A DNA stretch of 64,000 bases from NCBI GenBank assembly GCA_014706385.1, contig JACGZH010000008.1, forward strand, positions 1,364,001 to 1,428,000, read 5' to 3'. Below are positions 57,323 through 64,000 of the stretch, piece after piece. Every line of letters begins with the position of its first letter. Within the stretch, counting starts at the first letter, position 1. A program made the position numbers and the translations under genes. The stretch is from Phaffia rhodozyma. Its lineage: Eukaryota; Basidiomycota; Tremellomycetes; Cystofilobasidiales; Mrakiaceae. The notes below the pieces were generated by a model. It made no database searches and was not told where the DNA came from. It worked only from the letters and a program-made list of their open reading frames with translations.

Positions 57323-57461
57323 CTAGTACAAGCACGCCGAATCGGTCGAGTCGTCTGCAGTCGTCTGCAGTCGTGCGCAGTCGTGTGCAGCCTGCTCCGT
57401 CGTGCGGTAGGCTGTGAGCGGGTGGCCGCCGGTCAGCATGCTTCCGACCGGACGGCAAAAG

Positions 57462-57533
57462 TGGACCCAGCAGGGATTGAACCCGCGGCCTTTCGCATGC
57501 AAAGCGAATGTGATACCACTACACCATAAGCCC
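57462..57533 (-). tRNA. tRNA-Ala-TGC: tRNA-Ala(TGC), copy 6
   Basis: Intact 72-nt form. Confidence 0.94.
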
Positions 57534-57709
57534 GTGTGGGATGGAGGCGTGGTGTGTCGGCCGGTGGGGCGAAGTGCGGTTGCGGGCGGTGAGGTGCGGT
57601 AAGGTGCGGTGCGGTAAGGTGCGGTGAGGTGAGGTCTGGTATGATGCTATCAGAAACAGAGTCTTGGTTGCAAAACCACTACGGAACCTCTCGGGCGGGG
57701 GGCAAAAGA

Positions 57710-57791
57710 TGAACAGAGGGGGATTCGAACCCCCGCATCTTGCGATATCAGAACTTGAGTCTGACGCCTTAGACCGCTCGGCCATCTGTCC
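57710..57791 (-). tRNA. tRNA-Leu-CAA: tRNA-Leu(CAA), copy 6
   Basis: Counterpart of 9406-9487; same length. Confidence 0.94.
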
Positions 57792-57904
57792 GGATGGGGT
57801 GCGTTGAGGTGTGTGTGGGTCCGGGAGTGTGCGGGAGTGTGCGGGAGTGTGCGGGAGTGTGGGCCGGGTAGAGCGGAGTGCACCCTTGCCCGGGCACACA
57901 CCAC

Positions 57905-57990
57905 GCCCCGTTGGCAGAATGGTAACGCGTCTCCTTCCTACTGTCTGGTGAGAGAGGTGAAGATTCTGGGTTCAATCCCCAGGCGGGGTT
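57905..57990 (+). tRNA. tRNA-Arg-CCT: tRNA-Arg(CCT), copy 7
   Basis: Counterpart of 15-100; same length. Confidence 0.92.
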
Positions 57991-58192
57991 TCTCTTTTTT
58001 TGCGGCAGGGCGTGGTTGGGGTGTGTGAGTGGGGTGTGAGTGGGGTGTGGTTGGGGTGTGGTTGAGGTGTGAGTGAGAAGGTGGGTGAGAATGTGGGTTG
58101 TACACGTGAGACGCTTGGTATGCTGGCGGGCTTGTAGAGTGTGCACTGTATGCGCAGGGTATAGGACTGATGTATGTGGACCCTCCATCAAC

Positions 58193-58264
58193 GGGATGTT
58201 CGTATAATGGTTATTATTCCAGATTTCCATTCTGGAGACAGGTGTTCGATTCACCTACATCTCA
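58193..58264 (+). tRNA. tRNA-Gly-TCC: tRNA-Gly(TCC), copy 7
   Basis: Counterpart of 333-404; same length. Confidence 0.94.
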
Positions 58265-58434
58265 TTTTGTCATTTTTTTTTTATGCGCGTGGCGGGGGGC
58301 GGAGGCTCGATGGCAGAGTACAAGACACTGGGCGGACGGCGGAAAGACTCTGAGGCACACGACCGGGGCGTGGGAGGGCTAGTTGGGTGGCGGCGTGGTG
58401 TCTAGGGGTACGGGCCGGGCTGGGGACTATAACC

Positions 58435-58529
58435 GCCCTGTTAGCTCAATCGGTTTAGAGCGTCAGACTCTTACCCAGTCTCTGACAGTTGGCATCTGAA
58501 GGCTGGGGGTTCGACCCCCCCATGGGGCT
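58435..58529 (+). tRNA. tRNA-Lys-CTT: tRNA-Lys(CTT), copy 7, altered
   Basis: Counterpart of 573-666 with two extra Ts in the D-loop (CGGTTTAGAG) and one T lost in the intron. Confidence 0.86.
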
Positions 58530-58749
58530 AGCTTCGTTTTTTGTGTGTCGGTGTGATTTTTTTGTTCTGTTCGTTTGTTTCTGTGTTCGTTCTTTGTGTT
58601 TTTGTTTGCTGGCTTGGTGTGTGCTTGGTGGGCCGTCGACGGTGGTGAAGGGTGCATGGAGGGTGAACAGAGGTGGAGAGGTGGGTCGGCTGGTGGGTCG
58701 CGCGGCATGTTGACGATCGGGCTGGTAGCACGGACAGACAGACACACAC

Positions 58750-58822
58750 GGGGATTTAGCTCAGTTGGCAGAGCGCAATCTTAGCATGGTTGAGGTCGTG
58801 AGTTCGATTCTTACAATCTCCA
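58750..58822 (+). tRNA. tRNA-Ala-AGC: tRNA-Ala(AGC), copy 7
   Basis: Counterpart of 885-957; same length. Confidence 0.95.
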
Positions 58823-59037
58823 CTTTTTTGTGTCGTTTTTATGTGTTTTTTTTGTGTTTTTGGTAGTCTTTTTTTTTTTTTTCCGCCCCCGCTGCCTTTT
58901 TTGCACTCTCTTCTTTTCGCTCTGGCTCCTCTCGGTCATGCTCAGTCCTGCCCACCACATCACACACCATGTGTTGCACCGAGACAGGCCGGCTGCTGCG
59001 AGCACACTGGCCGACCGGCCGGACAGGCCTTCATCAA

Positions 59038-59132
59038 GGTGAGGTGGCCGAGTGGTCTAAGGCGCTGTGTTAAGGCTCTTTCTATTGCCCCGCAGTCAGT
59101 AATGGGCGCGAGTTCGAATCTCGCCCTCATCA
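59038..59132 (+). tRNA. tRNA-Leu-AAG: tRNA-Leu(AAG), copy 7, two extra bases
   Basis: Counterpart of 1167-1259 with a T added in the intron and a G added in the variable arm. Confidence 0.88.
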
Positions 59133-59310
59133 CTTTTTGTCCGGCCGGCACGGGCCGTGCCTCTCGGGTCTGCCTGGCCGGGCTGTGCTCTCAGGTGCGG
59201 TTGCCATGGTAGTATGATGCCACGTTTGCAAACACTGCCACACCCCCCCTTGCTGTCTGCCGGTCCGTTTTTGGACTGTGGACTGAATGAACAGACCGTA
59301 CATGCATCCA

Positions 59311-59382
59311 ACAGCTTGTGGTGAAATGGTATCATTGGTGCTTGCCATGCACTAGGCCGGGGTTCGATTCCCCGCGGTTGTA
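59311..59382 (+). tRNA. tRNA-Gly-GCC: tRNA-Gly(GCC), copy 7, one extra base
   Basis: Counterpart of 1431-1501 with an extra T in the acceptor (ACAGCTTGTGG). Confidence 0.87.
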
Positions 59383-59578
59383 TCCTTTTTTTTTTTCTCG
59401 TCCCACACACCGATCGGCTCTGTGCTGGCGGGTGCACATCTGCCGATCGTCCGTGTTCGGTCTCGCCGACTGGTGCGATTGATGGGTGTGTGCTTGCCGT
59501 TCGGACGAGCAGTGCGTCTGTGCCGACACAGGGGCAGGACACGAAGGACGTACCGACGCGCTCGGTGGACACCAACCG

Positions 59579-59651
59579 TCCTTCTTAGCTCAGTTGGTAG
59601 AGCGCGACACTAGTAATGTCGAGGTCAGTCGTTCAAATCGGCTAGCAGGAA
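59579..59651 (+). tRNA. tRNA-Thr-AGT: tRNA-Thr(AGT), copy 7
   Basis: Counterpart of 1693-1765; same length. Confidence 0.92.
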
Positions 59652-59849
59652 CATTCTTCTTTTTTTTATTCTTCCGTTCATTTCCGTTCATTTCTTCTTC
59701 TTCTTTTTCTGTTGTATCCTTCCTGTCGCCCCGGCGGGCGTCTGGTCGACGCGTGCTCGTTAGGGTTCCGCACAAAGCACAGCACCACACCACACCACAC
59801 ACCACAAACGACACCACAAACAACACCACAAACGCAGGGAAAGCATGCT

Positions 59850-59948
59850 GGTGAAGTGGCCGAGTGGTCTAAGGCGCTGTGTTTAGGTCTCTCTTCCGAG
59901 TCCAGACCGCAGTCAGTAATGGCGCGAGTTCAAATCTCGTCTTCATCA
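59850..59948 (+). tRNA. tRNA-Leu-TAG: tRNA-Leu(TAG), copy 7
   Basis: Counterpart of 1965-2063, with intron. Confidence 0.94.
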
Positions 59949-59983
59949 TTCCTTTTGTCCCGGCCGGGGGGGGCAGGGCAGCT

Positions 59984-60065
59984 GGGGATTTAGGCTAGTT
60001 GGTAAACTGGACGCTTCGCACTGTCGATCATGTGTCATTCCTGGGTTCGATTCCCGGAGTCTCCA
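59984..60065 (+). tRNA. tRNA-Ala-CGC: tRNA-Ala(CGC), copy 7
   Basis: Counterpart of 2099-2180, with intron. Confidence 0.92.
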
Positions 60066-60221
60066 TCTCTTTTGGTGTGTTTCGGTGTGTTTTGTTTTAT
60101 CTTGGCGTATTTGATTTCGTTGCATTTCATATGGCATGTTGTGTGTCGTGTTCTGTGTGTCTTCTCTTGGTCTGCTGCCCACCGGCTTGTGCTCACCGCT
60201 CACCGAGCGGCGTCCATCCAA

Positions 60222-60331
60222 GGCCGTTTGGCGGAGTGGTCTAACGCGGTAGCCTCGAACGAGTCCCCTCTGTGGGACGACGCGACAGCTACTCTTCTCT
60301 GAAGGCGTAGGTTCAAATCCTACAGCGGTCG
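60222..60331 (+). tRNA. tRNA-Ser-CGA: tRNA-Ser(CGA), copy 7
   Basis: Counterpart of 2338-2447, with intron. Confidence 0.94.
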
Positions 60332-60473
60332 TCCTTTCTCTTTTTCTTTTTGCCCACTTCCGTTCTCTCTGCCTTCTGTCGCGTCGATCCTTCCTTGCTG
60401 TCTGTGTTTGCTGTCTCCGCATGCTCACACCCCGCCAGGCAGACAGACAGACGGGCTGACGGGCTGCCATCGT

Positions 60474-60567
60474 GCGTGATTGGTGTAGTGGTATCACGCC
60501 AAGTTTGGGCACACTTTCTGCCGTGCACATCTCTTGGAGGTCTTCGGTTCAATCCCGGAATCGCGCC
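60474..60567 (+). tRNA. tRNA-Pro-TGG: tRNA-Pro(TGG), copy 7
   Basis: Counterpart of 2591-2684, with intron. Confidence 0.94.
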
Positions 60568-60703
60568 TTTTTGTTCGGCCCGTCTGGGCGGGTGGCGTGG
60601 TCGGTGTAGGGTTACTTGCTGTGTCAGTTGCTGTGTTACTTGCTGTGCTACTCATAGGATTACCCGCCACATAGCGTCCGCTGTTACCCTATGCTGTGTA
60701 CTC

Positions 60704-60875
60704 TTTTTTTTTCTTTTTTCTTTTTCCTCTCCCGTTTTTTTTGTTTTCTTTCTCTTTTTTCCTCTTTTTCCTTCTTCCTTCTTCCCTCTTTTTCCCCTTT
60801 TCCCTCTTTTCCTTCTTTCCCTCTTTTCCTTTTCTTCTTTTTTCTTCTTTTTCTTCTTTTTCTTCTTTTTTTTCT
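60704..60875. repeat. Polypyrimidine tract, copy 7
   Basis: 172 bp of T and C with one G. Confidence 0.85.
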
Positions 60876-61079
60876 GTCAACGATAGATGCATCAATATAG
60901 AAAGAGAAAAAGACATATGGCAGAAAGACAACAGCATAACAATGGCAACACAGTAAAAACATAGCGAGAACACAATGAGAACACAACGAGAAACAACATG
61001 CAATGCAATGCACCAGCAACACAGTGTCAACACAGTGTCAACACAACAGAAAGACCAAAACAAAAGAAGGCAAAGATCC

Positions 61080-61176
61080 TCGTAGTCAGACGCCTTACCG
61101 CTGGGCCACTCGGCCAGAGCGAATGGGTGGTGGGACCACTAGACCAAGACGGGGTTCGAACCCGCGATTTCCTGAT
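61080..61176 (-). tRNA. tRNA-Arg-ACG: Permuted tRNA-Arg(ACG), copy 7
   Basis: Counterpart of 3144-3240; same length and layout. Confidence 0.84.
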
Positions 61177-61410
61177 GCATACAAGCTGGCAGCCGGCCAT
61201 GACGACCGTTCCACCATCTTTGCCTTTAGCTTTCGTCTGGTTGTGTGGATGTATGGCCAAGTGGATGTGTGGGCGTTGGCTCTGCTAGGGTTATCCGAGG
61301 CGGTGGGCGTCCGGCCGATCCGTCCGATCGCCCATCGGATATCGGACGTCGGACGTCGGACGTCGAGCCCCGGAGTACGGAGCCCGGCGGGAGAAAAGGC
61401 CGTGTCGATC

Positions 61411-61494
61411 GGTCGCCTGGTCTAGTGGTATGACGCTTGCTTCACATCTCACCCGGTGCGCAATAGGTCGCCAGTTCGATCCTGGCGGTGACCA
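61411..61494 (+). tRNA. tRNA-Val-CAC: tRNA-Val(CAC), copy 7
   Basis: Counterpart of 3474-3557, with intron. Confidence 0.92.
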
Positions 61495-61722
61495 TGACGT
61501 CTTTTTGCCCTCAGCACACGCCCACGATGGACAGACCGAGAGAAGCCATCGCAAGATAAGATGCATGATAAGATACACAGCCAGCCGACAGAGATGGCAG
61601 ATAAGATCGACAGACACGATCGATCGGGAAAGAAAGAAAGAAGATAAGATGGCGATAAAGACAAAAGACAAAAGACAAAAGACAAAAGATACAAGATAAA
61701 AGCCAGGTCGGCAAAAAGACAA

Positions 61723-61822
61723 GGCGCGATCCCGGGATTGAACCGAGGACCTCCGTCAGACACGTGTTTCATGCGAGCCAGCAAAGCCCGAAGACGGCGT
61801 GATACCACTACACCAATCCCGC
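61723..61822 (-). tRNA. tRNA-Pro-CGG: tRNA-Pro(CGG), copy 7
   Basis: Counterpart of 3778-3877, with intron. Confidence 0.93.
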
Positions 61823-61900
61823 CAGTGATCGCACAGGCCTGGCCGGTCAGTTTGTCGGTCTCCAGCCGGCCGTCCGTCCGTCCGTCCGGGAGGCAAAAGA

Positions 61901-61999
61901 TACTCCATATGAGGTTCGAACTCACTGATCCTTGTTAAGCACTAGAGGCACGGACGGCAACCTATAAGAACAATGCGATAACCACTTCGCCAATGGAGT
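61901..61999 (-). tRNA. tRNA-Ile-TAT: tRNA-Ile(TAT), copy 7, one extra base
   Basis: Counterpart of 3957-4054 with an extra base at the variable region/T-stem border. Confidence 0.9.
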
Positions 62000-62172
62000 A
62001 AAGGTAAGCGTCGGTGGAAAAAGACGAGAGATGACAAGACAGGACGAGACAGGACGAGACAGGACGAGAGAAGGCCGCACCGGACGGCACACGCCAGACC
62101 GGGCCGAGTCCGACAGAAGACGGCACAGGCGGCAGGAGGGAGGACGGGAAAAAGAGGGCGAAAAAAAAGGAA

Positions 62173-62255
62173 AGGTCCTACTCAGATTCGAACTGGGGAT
62201 TCGAGAAGGTGAGTCAATCAGAATCTCGCGTGATAACCAACTTCACCATAGAACC
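62173..62255 (-). tRNA. tRNA-Gln-CTG: tRNA-Gln(CTG), copy 7
   Basis: 83-nt form with an intact D-stem. Confidence 0.93.
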
Positions 62256-62450
62256 GGTCGTTGTCGGCCTATTGCCCTCGCGAGTCTCGTTCTGGCGGTG
62301 TGTTGTCCGCTGGCAAGGGTCCGTCGGCGCGTGTCCGCTGGCAGGTGTGCTTACATCGCTGGCCGACCTGTCCGCCCGCCGCACGTGGCCCGGCCGGCAT
62401 GACACGCACGGCCGACCCGATACACACAGCGGACATCGGAGCAAAAAGCA

Positions 62451-62523
62451 AGCCCAAACGCGGATTTGAACCACGGACCTCACCGTTACGAGCGGCGCAC
62501 TATAACCACTTAGCTATTCGGGC
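62451..62523 (-). tRNA. tRNA-Thr-CGT: tRNA-Thr(CGT), copy 7
   Basis: Counterpart of 4493-4565; same length. Confidence 0.94.
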
Positions 62524-62672
62524 CTGGTGCCCGTCGCCGGTCGTGTTGTCTCTAAGGGTGTTGGTGTGTCGATGTGTTGGTGTACCGGTGTGGTCAGGAC
62601 CCGGCCACACCGTCCGCTCGGCCAGACGTAGCCCATCGAGGTCGACCGCCGGGGCGGCTGGGCAGTCAACGT

Positions 62673-62759
62673 GCCTGGGTAGTTTAGTGGTAAAACGTAG
62701 GTCTCATACCGTCACCCGAGTGTGATCCTCAGCCGCGAGTTCGATTCTCGCTCTGGGCA
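62673..62759 (+). tRNA. tRNA-Met-CAT: Elongator tRNA-Met(CAT), copy 7
   Basis: Counterpart of 4718-4804, with intron and intact anticodon. Confidence 0.9.
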
Positions 62760-63001
62760 ACTCTTTTTTTTCCTCTTTTGCTGTGTTTCCCATCCTTCCT
62801 GATGGTTGGTGGGCGGCCGGGCTGGGCCAGGCGGAGGTGCGGTCGGATCCGGCCGTCAGATGGGCTGAGCATGACGGCAGTGGAAGTGGCGGCGGTGGCG
62901 GTGGCGGTGGCGTCGGCAGTGCTGATGACGACGACGACTGCTGCTGCGCAGAGTCCGCTTGGACGAGAATCTATCCGGACAAACGGTGCTGGCACCATAC
63001 C

Positions 63002-63088
63002 CGCCGCTTAGCTCATCTGGAAGAGCGTTGGTTTGTAAAGGATACACTTGTTCACCGAAGGCACTCGGTTCGATCCCGAGAGCGGCGA
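63002..63088 (+). tRNA. tRNA-Tyr-GTA: tRNA-Tyr(GTA), copy 7
   Basis: Counterpart of 5053-5139, with intron. Confidence 0.94.
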
Positions 63089-63310
63089 TCTTGTTTTTTT
63101 GCCTTTTGCTTTTTGTTCTTTTTTGTTCTTTTTTTTCTGCCTTGTGGCTGCTTCCTCTTTGACTGCTAGGGTTCCTGCCTTCGGTCCAGTCCGGTCGCTC
63201 TCACGCAGCATGCGCACTGTCTCGGCCAGACGGGCGATGCGACCGATGACGTTCTCCCAGCTGCTGCTGCCGATGTAGTGGTCACCGGGGCAGGGCAAGT
63301 GATCATATCT

Positions 63311-63409
63311 GGCCGATTGGTGTAGTGGCTATCACAGCAGTTTTCGGTACTCGTCCGCAAGGTCGTCTTCGCTCGCTGCTGGTCGTCGGTTCGATCCCGA
63401 CATCGGTCT
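63311..63409 (+). tRNA. tRNA-Arg-TCG: tRNA-Arg(TCG), copy 7
   Basis: Intact 99-nt form with intron. Confidence 0.93.
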
Positions 63410-63623
63410 AAATGTTCACTTTTTGTGTCCCCCTTTCTTTTTTGCCCTCCTTTTTGCCCTTCTTTTTCTCTGCACGCTCTCTCTGCACTCTGTTTCTATC
63501 GGCCGTTGTGTGGGTCACTGTCTGTCCGACCGGTCTGGCCTGTGTGCGCGTGTCCACCACGGTCGAGCCAGGTCGACACAGCTCCCTGTGGTGGGGCAGG
63601 CAGACGGGCGGGAAAACAAAAAA

Positions 63624-63697
63624 AGACCCATACCCGACTTGAACGGATGACCTCAAGATTTGGAATCTTGCGCTGCTACCAACTGAGCTAATGGGTC
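63624..63697 (-). tRNA. tRNA-Trp-CCA: tRNA-Trp(CCA), copy 7
   Basis: Counterpart of 5685-5758; same length. Confidence 0.94.
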
Positions 63698-63854
63698 GCT
63701 TGCCCGGAGGCTCCGTGCCCAGAGGGTATGTCGAGCGCCCGGCTGGCTGGCCGTACAGACGGTGGCACCATGCGGCCGGCTTGCAGGCCTCCAGCACGGA
63801 CGGCCGGACGGGGGCCAGGGAAAAAACCGAGGGAAAACGAGCAAAAAGACAATG

Positions 63855-63926
63855 TTGCCAAGGCCCGTCTCGATCAGGCGACCTCCGGGTTATGAGCCCG
63901 GCGCGCTTCCACTGCGCTACTTGGCA
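63855..63926 (-). tRNA. tRNA-iMet-CAT: Initiator tRNA-Met(CAT), copy 7
   Basis: Counterpart of 5915-5986; last gene in the window. Confidence 0.94.
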
Positions 63927-64000
63927 TTGATGGGAGACCATGGCTGAGGAGTGTGTATGTGGTGTCGGCCGCAGGTCACGTGCCGGTGTCGATGTCAGTG

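Larger units (their letters stand above)
48233..57889. repeat. tRNA array unit, copy 6 (type B)
   Basis: Full copy, 9657 bp. Single-base indels scatter from about 51.7 kb on and affect Val(CAC), elongator Met, Tyr, Pro(AGG), Asn and Cys. Confidence 0.96.
57890..64000. repeat. tRNA array unit, copy 7 (type B, partial)
   Basis: First 6111 bp of a seventh copy, cut by the window end inside the 12-bp minisatellite before Ile(AAT). It holds the first 22 genes. Many single-base insertions occur between 57.9 and 59.5 kb. Confidence 0.96.

Noticed and set aside
1..64000. A CRISPR array, because of regular repeats with unique spacers.
   Set aside because: The repeated unit is 9.6 kb and the shared short segments are tRNA T-arms; there are no 25-40 bp repeats with equal spacers and no cas genes.
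1..64000. 5S rRNA, U6 or other polymerase III genes mixed with the tRNAs, as in some Entamoeba arrays.
   Set aside because: I found no segment resembling 5S or U6 in any spacer of copy 1 on either strand.
1..64000. Assigning the window to Entamoeba because of the array and repeat layout.
   Set aside because: The base composition is GC-rich and the unit gene content is far larger than in Entamoeba arrays; the species cannot be fixed from this window.

Overview
The window is one long tandem array of transfer RNA genes. A unit of about 9.6-9.7 kb repeats head to tail: six full copies (1-9562, 9563-19195, 19196-28806, 28807-38533, 38534-48232, 48233-57889) and most of a seventh (57890-64000, cut by the window end). 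The array starts and stops in mid-stream, so it continues on both sides. I find no protein-coding gene; the open frames are translations of tRNA genes and low-complexity spacers.

Each unit carries 34 tRNA genes on both strands, making 226 in the window. Order in copy 1: Arg(CCT)+, Gly(TCC)+, Lys(CTT)+, Ala(AGC)+, Leu(AAG)+, Gly(GCC)+, Thr(AGT)+, Leu(TAG)+, Ala(CGC)+, Ser(CGA)+, Pro(TGG)+, permuted Arg(ACG)-, Val(CAC)+, Pro(CGG)-, Ile(TAT)-, Gln(CTG)-, Thr(CGT)-, elongator Met+, Tyr(GTA)+, Arg(TCG)+, Trp(CCA)-, initiator Met-, Ile(AAT)+, Pro(AGG)+, Glu(CTC)+, Asp(GTC)+, Ser(AGA)+, Phe(GAA)-, Asn(GTT)+, Cys(GCA)-, Val(AAC)-, Glu(TTC)-, Ala(TGC)-, Leu(CAA)-. Nineteen amino acids are covered; histidine is not. 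CCA ends are not encoded, genes end in T-runs typical of RNA polymerase III, and sixteen genes have a 10-28 nt intron after position 37.

These traits (A34 anticodons for Thr, Ala, Pro, Ser, Leu, Ile, Val and Arg, introns at 37/38, no CCA, T-run terminators, an initiator Met with the T-loop start ATCGA) identify a eukaryotic nuclear genome. Arrays of tRNA genes separated by short tandem repeats are known from Entamoeba, but that genome is AT-rich while this one is GC-rich and its unit is much larger. A GC-rich protist is the best description; I cannot name it from the sequence.

The most striking element is the arginine gene at 3144-3240 (minus strand), present in every copy. Its 3' half precedes its 5' half, separated by 25 nt, and the flanks are complementary. 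This is the layout of a circularly permuted tRNA gene, and it supplies the only Arg(ACG) in the unit.

Spacers hold polypyrimidine/polypurine tracts and many short tandem repeats whose copy number changes between units. Units fall into two sequence types: copies 1-3 and the first third of copy 4 (type A), and the rest of copy 4 through copy 7 (type B), with copy 4 a mosaic. Some stretches carry dense single-base indels that damage tRNA genes and may be assembly errors.
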